Of a DNA stretch of 64,000 bases, positions 43,957-52,488 are shown one piece after another. Each line of letters starts with the position of its first letter. Position 1 is the first letter of the stretch. Under the pieces are notes generated by a model. The model was not told the DNA's origin. It did no database searches and saw only the letters and a list, made by a program, of their open reading frames with translations. Made by a program: the position numbers and the translations under genes. Source of the stretch: Limnobacter sp. CACIAM 66H1 (GTDB taxonomy: Bacteria > Pseudomonadota > Gammaproteobacteria > Burkholderiales > Burkholderiaceae_B); assembly GCF_001601825.1 (NCBI RefSeq), contig NZ_LUJK01000001.1, positions 62,001 to 126,000 on the forward strand. The letters run 5' to 3'.

Positions 43957-43973
43957 TGTTCCATTTTGAAACA
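43957..43973 (+). promoter_or_regulatory. Activator site upstream of the AOR operon
   Basis: TGTTCCA-TTT-TGAAACA is the same inverted-repeat class as at pedF and pqqA, flanked by ACAGTTGT and ACAGCTGT. It lies about 80 bp upstream of the sigma-54 promoter. Confidence 0.8.
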
Positions 43974-44053
43974 GCTGTGTTGCATCGGGAAAACCCCGAC
44001 CTCCGAAAGTCGGGAAACTGTTGCCGGGATCGGTCGAAATTCTGTTTTTAAGT

Positions 44054-44068
44054 TGGCAGGCTTATTGC
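44054..44068 (+). promoter_or_regulatory. Sigma-54 promoter of the AOR operon
   Basis: TGGCAGGCTTATTGC has perfect -24 and -12 elements and GG-N10-GC spacing, about 60 bp before the first gene. Confidence 0.88.
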
Positions 44069-44127
44069 ATAACACGATGAGTATGTAGTGCCTAAAACAA
44101 ATAACCAAAGAAGCGAGGAACAACGGG

Positions 44128-44601
44128 ATGCAAAAATCTCTTCACATCACGCCTGACAAATGTACAGGCTGCCTTCAGTGTGAAATGGCATGTAGCTATG
44201 AAAATTACCAGGTGTTCAACACCTCACTGTCGCGAATCAAGGTATTCGATTTCCATCACACCGGCAAAAAAGTGCCCTACACCTGTACACAGTGCGATGA
44301 GGCCTGGTGTATGCACGCTTGCCCGGTAGAAGCAATCACCATGGACAAAACCAACGGTGTGAAAGTGGTGTCTGAGGACACCTGCGTGGGTTGCAAGGTG
44401 TGCACCATTGCGTGTCCGTTTGGTACGGTCAATTACGTTCAGGAAACTGGCAAGGTACAAAAGTGCGACCTGTGCGGCGGAGACCCCGCTTGTGCAACTG
44501 CCTGCCCAACTGGCGCAATCACTTATGTGGATGCCAACTGGACTGGTTTGGACAAGATGAAGCAGTGGGCCGAGAAGCTGAGCAACCAGGCTCACGCGTA
44601 A
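44128..44601 (+). CDS. aorA: AOR electron-transfer subunit, four-cluster ferredoxin
   Basis: This 157-residue iron-sulfur protein has four sets of cysteines for [4Fe-4S] clusters (CTGCLQCEMAC; CTQCDEAWCMHACP; CVGCKVCTIACP; CDLCGGDPACATACP). It resembles the AorA subunit of Aromatoleum-type aldehyde oxidoreductases, where it forms an electron wire between the tungsten subunit and the FAD subunit. It is the first gene of the aor operon behind a sigma-54 promoter, 43 bp before the catalytic gene. Confidence 0.9.
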   Translation: MQKSLHITPDKCTGCLQCEMACSYENYQVFNTSLSRIKVFDFHHTGKKVPYTCTQCDEAWCMHACPVEAITMDKTNGVKVVSEDTCVGCKVCTIACPFGTVNYVQETGKVQKCDLCGGDPACATACPTGAITYVDANWTGLDKMKQWAEKLSNQAHA

Positions 44602-44644
44602 CTCGTTGACCATTGAATAGAACAGAGAGAAGGGAGTAATACAA

Positions 44645-46492
44645 ATGGCATGGACCGGTAAAGTACTGCGCGTGAACCTGACTGCAGGCACCTGCACGAC
44701 CGAAGACTTGAGAATGGATTGGGCGAAAAGCTACCTTGGCCAGCGTGGTTTGGCTACCAAGTACTTCGTGGAAGAAGTGAATGCGAAAGTGGATCCACTT
44801 TCACCTGAGAACAAGATTATTTATGCAACTGGCCCGCTGACAGGCACCATGGCCTCCACTGGCGGCCGCTATTCAGTGATTACCAAAGGCCCATTGACAG
44901 GTGCAATCGCCTGCTCGAACTCAGGCGGCTACTTTGGCAATGAATTGAAGAGCGCTGGCTGGGATATGGTGATCATGGAAGGCAAGTCACCCAAGCCGGT
45001 GTACCTGCTGATCGAAAACGAAAATGCCAAGTTGATGGACGCTTCAGACCTGTGGGGCAAGAGCGTGTGGGACACCGAGCCTGCCATCAAAACAAAGCAC
45101 CAAGACCCGCTGATGCGTGTGTGTTCAATCGGCAAGGCTGGTGAAAACCAGGTGTTGTACGCCGCCATTGTGAACGACTTGCACCGTGCAGCTGGTCGCT
45201 CAGGCGTGGGTGCCGTCATGGGTTCCAAAAACGTCAAAGCGATTGCAGTGCGTGGTACCAAAGGCGTTGGCAACATTTCCAACCCCAAGGAGTTCATGAA
45301 GGTCACCTACGAGAAGAAAAAGATTCTCGCCGAGAATGCCGTGACTGGTACTGGCCTGCCCACCTATGGCACCCAGGTGTTGATGAACGTGATCAATGAA
45401 ATGGGTGCCATGCCCACCAACAACCACCGCGATGTTCAGTTCGATGGCGCCAAGGATATTTCCGGCGAAAAAATGCATGAACCCCGCAAAACAGACGGCA
45501 AGGCCAACCTGGTGACCAACCAGGCCTGTTTTGGTTGCACGATTGCTTGCGGTCGCATCTCCAAAATTGATGAAACCCACTTCACCGTGGAAAACAAGCC
45601 GCAGTACCATGGTGCGTCCGGCGGTCTGGAATACGAAGCTGCATGGGCCTTGGGATCATCAAACGGCGTGAACGACCTGGAAGCGCTCACTTACGTGAAC
45701 TTCCTGTGCAACGAACACGGCATTGATCCAATTTCTTTGGGTGCCACAGTGTCAGCCGTGATGGAATTGTATGAAATGGGTGTGTTGACCGAAGCGCAAC
45801 TGGGTTGCAAGGCCCCGTTTGGTTCAGCCGAGGCGCTGGTGAAATTGAGTGAAGACACCTGCAACGGCGTTGGTTTCGGCGTGGAAATTGGCCAGGGCTC
45901 CAAGCGCCTGACTGCCAAATATGGCCACCCCGAATTGTCGATGAGCGTAAAGGGTCAGGAATTCCCGGCCTACGACTCTCGCGGTATTCAGGGTATGGGT
46001 TTGGCGTATGCCACTTCCAACCGCGGTGCCTGCCACTTGCGTGGTTACACCGTAGCATCGGAAGTGCTGGGTATTCCGGTTAAAACCGACCCATTGACCA
46101 CCGACGGCAAGCCCGCTTTGGTCAAGGCGTTTCAGGATGCTACCGCTGTGTTTGACTCAGCCGGTATTTGCGTGTTCACCAGCTTTGCCTGGACACTGGC
46201 TGACGTGCAGCCTCAGGTGGCTGCTGCCTGTGGGGACGAGTTCGACATGGCCAATCTTGAAACCATGGGTGAGCGCATCTGGAACATGGAGCGCCAGTTC
46301 AACCTGGAAGCCGGTTTCACCAAAGCCGATGACGATCTCCCCGCACGTTTGAAGAAAGACGCCGCGAAAGTGGGGCCCGCCAAAGGCTTGGTCAACGGCA
46401 TCGACAAAATGCTGCCTGAGTACTTCGAGCTGCGTGGCTGGGACACCGAGGGTCGCCCAACGGCTGCAACACTGGAGCGCTTGGGGCTATGA
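44645..46492 (+). CDS. aorB: Tungsten-dependent aldehyde oxidoreductase, catalytic subunit
   Basis: The 615-residue subunit has the AOR N-terminal domain that binds the bis-pyranopterin cofactor (GPLTGTMASTGGRYSVITKG, then CSNSGGYFGNELKSAGWD), and iron-sulfur ligands CFGCTIAC with a late Cys in GICVFTS. These enzymes oxidise aldehydes, including aromatic ones, to acids, and the Aromatoleum type also uses hydrogen or runs in reverse. Tungsten is assumed from family. GGGAG precedes the start. Confidence 0.94.
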   Translation: MAWTGKVLRVNLTAGTCTTEDLRMDWAKSYLGQRGLATKYFVEEVNAKVDPLSPENKIIYATGPLTGTMASTGGRYSVITKGPLTGAIACSNSGGYFGNELKSAGWDMVIMEGKSPKPVYLLIENENAKLMDASDLWGKSVWDTEPAIKTKHQDPLMRVCSIGKAGENQVLYAAIVNDLHRAAGRSGVGAVMGSKNVKAIAVRGTKGVGNISNPKEFMKVTYEKKKILAENAVTGTGLPTYGTQVLMNVINEMGAMPTNNHRDVQFDGAKDISGEKMHEPRKTDGKANLVTNQACFGCTIACGRISKIDETHFTVENKPQYHGASGGLEYEAAWALGSSNGVNDLEALTYVNFLCNEHGIDPISLGATVSAVMELYEMGVLTEAQLGCKAPFGSAEALVKLSEDTCNGVGFGVEIGQGSKRLTAKYGHPELSMSVKGQEFPAYDSRGIQGMGLAYATSNRGACHLRGYTVASEVLGIPVKTDPLTTDGKPALVKAFQDATAVFDSAGICVFTSFAWTLADVQPQVAAACGDEFDMANLETMGERIWNMERQFNLEAGFTKADDDLPARLKKDAAKVGPAKGLVNGIDKMLPEYFELRGWDTEGRPTAATLERLGL

Positions 46493-47862
46493 CTGTAACC
46501 ACTCCAACACGGCACGTTATCTTGGGTAACGGGCCTGCGGGGGTGGTCGCTGCCGAGCAAATTCGCAAGCAGCGGCCTCGCGATTCGATCGTGATGGTGG
46601 GTGCCGAACCGGAACCACCATACTCCCGCATGGCTATTCCTTACTTGCTGATTGGCAAAGTGGGCGAGAAGGGCACTTACCTTCGCAAAGACCCCGACCA
46701 TTTCAAGAAGCAGGATATTCAGGAAATACGCGCCCGCGCCACCAAGCTGGACACGGCAGGCAAGAAAGTTCACCTGGACAATGGCGATGTACTGGAATAC
46801 GACAAGTTGCTGATTGCAACTGGCGCACGCCCAATTTCACCACCCATTCCCGGTGTGAATTTGCCCGGCGTACACCCTTGCTGGACACTTGAGAATGCAC
46901 GGCAGATTATCGAGCTGGCCAAGCCCGGATCGCGCGTGTTGCAAATGGGTGCGGGTTTTATCGGTTGCATCATCATGGAAGCGCTGGCCCTGCGCGGTGT
47001 CAAGCTGACTGTGGTTGAAATGGGCAATCGCATGGTGCCCCGCATGATGACCGAAGGTGCAGGTTCCATGATTCGTGACTGGTGCATCAAGAAAGGTGTG
47101 GACGTGCATTGTTCCACCCGAGTGGAGGCCATTGAAGTGGGCAGCCAGGCCGAGCAGCAGAGCTTGATTGCAAAGATCGGTTCTGCCATCGGGTTTGGCA
47201 CCGCAGTGGCTGCCAAAGACGGTGCGCCCTTGCGGGTGAAGTTGTCCAACGGTGAAACGCTTGAAGTTGATCTGGTGATTTCTGCCACTGGCGTGAAGCC
47301 CAATCTGGACTTTCTGGAAGGCAGCGGCTTGCAAATGGATCAGGGTTTGTTGGTGGACGATCACATGCAAACCAACATCAAAGATGTGTATGCCGCAGGC
47401 GATGTAGCCCAGGTGCGCGATTTCTCCACCGGTGAGAAAACCGTGAACATGATTCAACCTGCTGCCGCCGATGATGCCCGAATTGCTGCGCAAAACATGA
47501 TGGGGCAAGGCACTACCACACAAGGCAGTCTGGCCATGAACGTGCTGGACACGCTGGGCTTGATTGCTGCCTCTTTTGGGCAGTGGTGGGGCGCTGAAGG
47601 TGGGCAAAGCGTTGAATTGCAAAACAAGGACGAATTCACCTACCTGCGTTTGGAATTTCTTGGCGATGTGCTGATTGGTGCAACCAGTTTGGGGCTAACG
47701 AACCATGTTGGCGTTATGCGGGGTCTGATTCAGGGCAAAATCCATTTGGGCGAATGGAAAGATCATTTGCTCGAAGATCCAACCCGATTAATGGAAGCCT
47801 ACCTGGCTTGCGCTCAGTCACAAAGTACATGGAAATTACCTTCAAGCTCTTTGCAACACTGA
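46489..47862 (+). CDS. aorC: AOR FAD/NAD-binding subunit
   Basis: The 457-residue flavoprotein has a first Rossmann motif GNGPAGVVAAEQI, ATGARP, a second Rossmann GAGFIGCIIMEALALRG for NAD and an FAD-site Asp in DVYAAGDVAQV. It passes electrons from the ferredoxin subunit to NAD+. It overlaps aorB by 4 bp (ATGA). Single-function NADH oxidases look similar, but operon position fixes the role. Confidence 0.9.
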   Translation: MTVTTPTRHVILGNGPAGVVAAEQIRKQRPRDSIVMVGAEPEPPYSRMAIPYLLIGKVGEKGTYLRKDPDHFKKQDIQEIRARATKLDTAGKKVHLDNGDVLEYDKLLIATGARPISPPIPGVNLPGVHPCWTLENARQIIELAKPGSRVLQMGAGFIGCIIMEALALRGVKLTVVEMGNRMVPRMMTEGAGSMIRDWCIKKGVDVHCSTRVEAIEVGSQAEQQSLIAKIGSAIGFGTAVAAKDGAPLRVKLSNGETLEVDLVISATGVKPNLDFLEGSGLQMDQGLLVDDHMQTNIKDVYAAGDVAQVRDFSTGEKTVNMIQPAAADDARIAAQNMMGQGTTTQGSLAMNVLDTLGLIAASFGQWWGAEGGQSVELQNKDEFTYLRLEFLGDVLIGATSLGLTNHVGVMRGLIQGKIHLGEWKDHLLEDPTRLMEAYLACAQSQSTWKLPSSSLQH

Positions 47863-48080
47863 CCGACTATTTGCCGACGAACCGTGTGGACAACGCGGTT
47901 CGTCTTCAGATTAAAGATGGCAGTACCGTGCAGCAAATTATTGACCAGTTTCATCTTCCGGAGAAACTTACCCACCTGGTGCTAGTGAATGGTGTGTATG
48001 TGGACCCTGCCGATCGAGCCAGTAAAGTATTAACACCCGATGATGTGTTGGCCATTTGGCCACCCATTGCGGGCGGTTAG
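47829..48080 (+). CDS. MoaD/ThiS-like sulfur carrier of the AOR operon
   Basis: From MEITFKLFATLTDYLP the protein is 83 residues of beta-grasp type ending in the Gly-Gly tail (PPIAGG) that becomes a thiocarboxylate. It supplies sulfur to the dithiolene of the pyranopterin cofactor. It overlaps aorC by 34 bp; the longer track start lies deeper in aorC. A dedicated copy next to AOR suggests tungsten-cofactor-specific use. Confidence 0.85.
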   Translation: MEITFKLFATLTDYLPTNRVDNAVRLQIKDGSTVQQIIDQFHLPEKLTHLVLVNGVYVDPADRASKVLTPDDVLAIWPPIAGG

Positions 48081-48086
48081 TTGCGC

Positions 48087-48389
48087 ATGGCGATTTTCAA
48101 CACCGACAAAGCATTGGACATGTCCTGCACCGAGCGCGAATTGCGTCGCTGGGTGCACATGATTGCCGAATTGTTTCCAATGACTTCAGAGCAAGCGGAT
48201 CACGCAGATTTTGAAGTGCAGGGCGGTACCGCGCGAATCGCGTGGAAGGATATGCCCGATCGTGTGATTGCCTTGGTGCGTTTAAAACGCATGGAGGTAA
48301 CACTGGCGTTTTCTGATGGTGTGCCTGCCGATGCGAGGGCGCATTTCTCGAGGCAGTTTCAGATGCATACACTGCGGGGTGGGGGCTGA
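48087..48389 (+). CDS. Unknown last gene of the AOR operon
   Basis: The 100-residue protein (MAIFNTDKALDMSCTERELR onward) follows the MoaD-like gene directly; the track start is a TTG just after the preceding stop. The fold looks alpha-beta, with AWKDMPDRVIALVRLKRMEV and an end rich in Gly. I do not recognise it beyond its place in the operon. Cofactor insertion or maturation for AOR is a reasonable guess. Confidence 0.6.
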   Translation: MAIFNTDKALDMSCTERELRRWVHMIAELFPMTSEQADHADFEVQGGTARIAWKDMPDRVIALVRLKRMEVTLAFSDGVPADARAHFSRQFQMHTLRGGG

Positions 48390-48800
48390 GGCTGGCGGTT
48401 GGTGATTGTTGATTGTTGATTGGTGATTGGTGAGGCTTGGGTGCAGTACCGATTGGCCTAAGCAAGGCTTCTGATTCCGGCTTGATGCTTCTGGCTTGGG
48501 GCATGCGAAACGCTTAAGCGTCTTCGCATCGACCTTTCAGGTCGCCCCGCGCTGTGAAGCCGCCGGGAAGCCTTGCAAAGCCGGCCAGCCGTTACCGCAC
48601 CCAAGCCTCACCCGACCACATTGCATACCGCGCACCGCTAGTCTCCGGCGCGAGAGGGTATGCAACTGAGCAAGCTAGTCAACGGGTATGCTGCTGAGCA
48701 AGCTTGACAAACGGGTATGCACCTGAGCAAGCCAGGCAAACAGGTATGCACATGAGCAGGCTAGTCAACAGGTATGCGCCTGAGTACGCTACGCAATCGG
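48390..48800. other. Noncoding gap with degenerate repeats
   Basis: No ORF is convincing here. The first 45 bp carry short direct repeats (GTTGATT / GGTGATT), followed by a GACC-TTTCA-GGTC mini-hairpin near 48528 and a GC-rich stretch to about 48655. The right end is the 28/29-bp tandem array listed separately. Confidence 0.6.
48656..48798. repeat. Five imperfect 28/29-bp tandem repeats
   Basis: Units start at 48656, 48684, 48713, 48742 and 48770, each near GGTATGC-N3-TGAGCAAGC-N4-CAAC. Lengths alternate 28 or 29 bp, which is not a multiple of three, so the array is not a coding repeat. No spacers separate the units. It abuts the stop of the DUF1850 gene. Confidence 0.8.
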
Positions 48801-49196
48801 TTACCTGCCCGCCTGGATGGTAAACAACTCAACGCCTCGATCTTCGAACTTCGCAAAGTCAATGCACTCGCCTGTTTCATGAGTCACTGAATTCAACACA
48901 CAAAGCATCCAGTTGTCGGGCGTCAATTCCGAATTGGCCAGTGAAATGGCAGGTACAGTCAACGGCGATTCAGGTACCCAGCGATACCAGCCGTTCTCAA
49001 GCACTGCGTTGGGTGCGGGGTCAATTCCAGCACCGCTGCCTTTGACAAATGTTTCTTTCAATACCAGTTGTTCATCTTTCAGCTGCCAGTGTTCAACCCA
49101 CTCGGTTTTTTCCACCGAGTGAGTCCAGCTCAGGGAAAACAGCAAACCTGCGAGGCAGGCTGCTGATTTCCCGGCGATGACCACACACAGGCTCAT
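48801..49196 (-). CDS. DUF1850 family protein
   Basis: The 131-residue protein has an N-terminal hydrophobic signal (VVIAGKSAACLAGLLFSLSW) and the DUF1850 core (VEHWQLKDEQLVLKETFVKG...GAGIDPAP; GWYRWVP). DUF1850 genes lie next to TAXI-type TRAP transporters, as here, where it overlaps the permease by 4 bp. It is probably a small periplasmic partner of that transporter. Its function is not known. Confidence 0.85.
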   Translation of the reverse strand: MSLCVVIAGKSAACLAGLLFSLSWTHSVEKTEWVEHWQLKDEQLVLKETFVKGSGAGIDPAPNAVLENGWYRWVPESPLTVPAISLANSELTPDNWMLCVLNSVTHETGECIDFAKFEDRGVELFTIQAGR

Positions 49197-51295
49197 GCGG
49201 TTTGCAATTTGCCTTTTAAAGTTTTGGCATTGCGCCAGGCCATGAAGCCAAACACCAATGACAGGGCAAAGCCGATTTCATCGGTGATGGGCAACGCTGC
49301 AATGAGCGTGAATGATGTCGCCATGGCCAGCACACGCAACCACACGGGTAATTTCGCACCCAGATAACCAATCACCGCAGCACCCCAAAGGCTGATCGCC
49401 AGCACCGTTTTTATCACGATGTAGATAACAGCCGGAATGTAGCCAATTTCACTGGCCAGCGGGCCGCCATCTTGCAGCATCAGTGAGGGGGTGTAAACCG
49501 CCATAAAAGGAATAACAAATCCTGCTGCCGCGATTTTAACCGCCTCCATCGAGATGGTCAGGCCGCGTTCCTTGGCAATCGGGGCTGCTGCAAAACAGGC
49601 CAAAGCGACTGGTGGCGTCAGGTCGGCCAGAATTCCGAAATAGAACACAAACATGTGGCTGACGATCAAAGGTACACCCAGTTGCTCCAGTGCCGGGCCA
49701 GCAATACTGGAGGTGATGATGTAGTTGGGAATGGTTGGAATGCCCATGCCCAACACAATGCAGGTGAGCATGGTCAGCACCAGTGACAGGAACAAACTGT
49801 TCTCGCCGACGCTGACTACAAACTGGCCGAAAGTGTTGGCTGCGCCAGTCAGAGTCATGGTACCGATGATCACACCCACCATGGCACAAGCTACACCCAC
49901 AGGCAAGGCGGATTTTGCGCCGTCGGCCAGTGAGTCACGGCAAACTCCCAACGTTTCCCGTCCGCCTTTTCGAAATGCGTTAATTGCAATCAAGGCCAGA
50001 ATGGCGCTTGCAATCACCCAGATGCCAAATTGTAGAAATGCTGCACACACCACGCCCAAGCCCATCCAAAACAGCACGCGGATCGCCATGTTAGGCAAAC
50101 CAATTGCAATGGATGCGCCCAAGATGAGCACCACAGTGAATGCCAAGCCTACTGTGCCTGCGAATAAGGGTGTGTAGCCACCCACCAAAAGCCAAACCAA
50201 GGCAATCAATGGAAGCACCAGGTACCATTGGTCCTTGACGGCTTTCCAGGGATTGGGCAAGTCCCTCTTCTCCATGCCTTTCAAGCCACGTTTGCCAGCT
50301 TCCAGGTGCACCATCCAGAACGCGCCGAAGAAGTACAAAATAGCCGGGATGATGGCGGCTTTCACAATTTCAGAATACGGAACACCCAGCGTTTCAGCCA
50401 TGATGAACGCCACAGCACCCATAACCGGCGGCATTAATTGCCCACCCATGGATGCGGTTGCTTCCACACCGCCAGCAAACGCGGCTTTGTAGCCGAAGCG
50501 TTTCATCAGGGGAATTGTAAATTGACCCGTTGTAACCACGTTGGCTACGCCTGAACCGGAAATTGTACCCATGAGAGCGGAGGACACCACCGCCACTTTG
50601 GCGGCACCGCCCTGCGCATGGCCAACAAGGCCCAGCGCAAAATCAGTGAAAAGTTTGATCATGCCAGCCTTTTCAAGAAAGGCACCAAACAAAATAAACA
50701 GGAAAATATAAGACGCTGACACATAGGTTGGAATGCCATAAATACCTTCTGTGCCGTAGGCCATGTGCTCGATGACCTGGTGGAAATCATAACCTCGGTG
50801 ATCAAATGGGGCTGGCAGGAATTGGCCAAACAGGCAGTAGGCGAAAAATGTACCGCAGATAATCGGCAGGGCTGGGCCCATCAGTTGCCAGGTGGCCACG
50901 AAAACTGTGACCAATGCAACGATGCCTAGGTAGATATCCAACTCAGTTGGGTCGCCAGCACGGAGCAGTAAAGGCTCGTATTCAATCAATTGGTAGCACG
51001 CTATCAAGAACGCAGACAGTGCGAGAACCCATGCGATTATTTTGTAGGGCGCACTTTTCTGAAGTGCAATCAAGGGGAAAGCGAGCAAGAGCAAAAAGCC
51101 CACGTGGAATGCACGTTGCACCTGGCTTGGAAAATCAATCAAATGGGCGGCTGTCGCAATTTGAAAGATCGAGAAAAATACAGCGATCCAGAACAGCAGG
51201 CGACCTTCAAATGATCGAGTGAACCCTGCTGAGGTTGGATCGTGAAAACCGGAACTGGCTTCGATGGCTGGGGCTGAATCGGGTGTATTGGACAT
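49193..51295 (-). CDS. TRAP transporter fused permease (TAXI type)
   Basis: The 700-residue permease fuses the small 4-helix and large 12-helix TRAP subunits. Conserved stretches include GGVEATASMGGQLMPPVMGA, TGSGVANVVTTGQFTIP and TIPNYIITSSIAGPALEQLG. It imports organic acids or amino acids with sodium or protons using the TAXI binding protein encoded just upstream. A strong hairpin separates the two genes. The substrate is unknown; glutamate and C4 acids are known for relatives. Confidence 0.93.
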   Translation of the reverse strand: MSNTPDSAPAIEASSGFHDPTSAGFTRSFEGRLLFWIAVFFSIFQIATAAHLIDFPSQVQRAFHVGFLLLLAFPLIALQKSAPYKIIAWVLALSAFLIACYQLIEYEPLLLRAGDPTELDIYLGIVALVTVFVATWQLMGPALPIICGTFFAYCLFGQFLPAPFDHRGYDFHQVIEHMAYGTEGIYGIPTYVSASYIFLFILFGAFLEKAGMIKLFTDFALGLVGHAQGGAAKVAVVSSALMGTISGSGVANVVTTGQFTIPLMKRFGYKAAFAGGVEATASMGGQLMPPVMGAVAFIMAETLGVPYSEIVKAAIIPAILYFFGAFWMVHLEAGKRGLKGMEKRDLPNPWKAVKDQWYLVLPLIALVWLLVGGYTPLFAGTVGLAFTVVLILGASIAIGLPNMAIRVLFWMGLGVVCAAFLQFGIWVIASAILALIAINAFRKGGRETLGVCRDSLADGAKSALPVGVACAMVGVIIGTMTLTGAANTFGQFVVSVGENSLFLSLVLTMLTCIVLGMGIPTIPNYIITSSIAGPALEQLGVPLIVSHMFVFYFGILADLTPPVALACFAAAPIAKERGLTISMEAVKIAAAGFVIPFMAVYTPSLMLQDGGPLASEIGYIPAVIYIVIKTVLAISLWGAAVIGYLGAKLPVWLRVLAMATSFTLIAALPITDEIGFALSLVFGFMAWRNAKTLKGKLQTA

Positions 51296-51340
51296 AGACG
51301 AAAAGCCCTGAACGGGCCCACAAGGTAACTGAGGTTGAAA

Positions 51341-51363
51341 GCCACACCCCGGCGGGGTGTGGC
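51341..51363 (-). terminator. Strong hairpin between TAXI and TRAP permease genes
   Basis: GCCACACCCC-GGC-GGGGTGTGGC is a near-perfect stem in the 97-bp gap. The minus strand has only a short T-run after it, so it probably reduces permease message relative to the binding protein and does not stop it fully. Confidence 0.65.
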
Positions 51364-51392
51364 AGGCGCTACTTGCTAAACGCTTTGCAGGT

Positions 51393-52349
51393 TTACTTGA
51401 TCAAACCTTTTTCGCGGTAATACTTCTCTGCACCTGGGTGCAGTGGTACTGGCATGCCTTGCAGGGCGTTTTCAAACTTGATGGCTTCTGCCGCTTTGTG
51501 GGCGGACCGCAGGGCTGCCAGGTTCTCCCACAGAAGTTTGGTCATTTGATAGGCCGTTTCGTCAGACACTTCAGAATGCGTGATCAAGAAGTTCACAATC
51601 GCTGCAGTGGGAACATCTTTGGTTTGACCCTGATAAGTACCTGCTGGAATGGTACCGGGCACGTAAGGCGCGCCCAGCTTTTTAACCACTTCAGGAGGCA
51701 CTGCAACCATGTTCACTTCCATGGAGGCAGACAGGTCTTTCAGCGAGGCAACACCCAGGCCAGCCGACTGCAGGGTGGCGTCCAGTTGTCGGTTTTTCAT
51801 CAATTCAACCGATTCTGCGTAAGGCAGGTATTCAGTTTTGCCAAGGTCTTTGTAGGTCATGCCAGCAGCGCCCAAGATGGCGCGGGCATTCAATTCCGTG
51901 CCTGATTTGGCAGCACCCACCGACAGGCCTTTGCCTTTGAGCTGGTCCAGAGAGGTGATGCCCGAGGACTTGGAGGCCACGATTTGCACATAGTTGGGAT
52001 AAATGGCCGCAATGCCGCGCAGCTTGTTCAGCGGTGCCTTGAAACCAGCATCTGCGTCACCTTCCCAAGCCAGTTTTACGGAGTCGCCCAGTGAAATACC
52101 CAATTCACCACGGCCTTGCTGCAACAGGTTGAGGTTTTCAACAGAGGCCTTGGTGGCTTGCACCTGGGTACGTGCCCCTTTAATGTTGTCGCCATACACC
52201 TTGGACAGGGCAACACCAATCGGGTAATAAATACCAGACGTACCGCCGGTCAGAATGTTGATGAATTCGGCTTTGGCGGGTGTGGCGGCAAGGGCAAGGC
52301 TGGTAATCGCTGCGGCCAGAATGGCCGTTTTCGCTTTGCGTAGCATCAT
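51393..52349 (-). CDS. TAXI-family TRAP solute-binding protein
   Basis: The true start MMLRKAKTAILAAA (GGAGG nine bases upstream) gives about 318 residues; the track ORF extends far into the regulator gene and is rejected there. A signal peptide ends near TPAKA and the TAXI signature follows (NILTGGTSGIYYPIGVALSK). It captures the substrate in the periplasm for the fused TRAP permease. It is the first gene of a three-gene transport operon. Confidence 0.94.
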   Translation of the reverse strand: MMLRKAKTAILAAAITSLALAATPAKAEFINILTGGTSGIYYPIGVALSKVYGDNIKGARTQVQATKASVENLNLLQQGRGELGISLGDSVKLAWEGDADAGFKAPLNKLRGIAAIYPNYVQIVASKSSGITSLDQLKGKGLSVGAAKSGTELNARAILGAAGMTYKDLGKTEYLPYAESVELMKNRQLDATLQSAGLGVASLKDLSASMEVNMVAVPPEVVKKLGAPYVPGTIPAGTYQGQTKDVPTAAIVNFLITHSEVSDETAYQMTKLLWENLAALRSAHKAAEAIKFENALQGMPVPLHPGAEKYYREKGLIK

Positions 52350-52488
52350 GCGTAAATCCTCCTGAGAAAGTGTTGTCGTATTTTGGTTGTGGGTTGAATA
52401 TCCCCGAGAACGCCACAGGTTGCAAGGCAAAGCGGCTTGTTTTTGGGCAAAATACGGGAAAATACGAATGAGGAAAACGTGAGTATCT

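Noticed and set aside
48656-48798. CRISPR array
   Set aside because: Units are directly adjacent without spacers, diverged from each other, and no cas gene is present.
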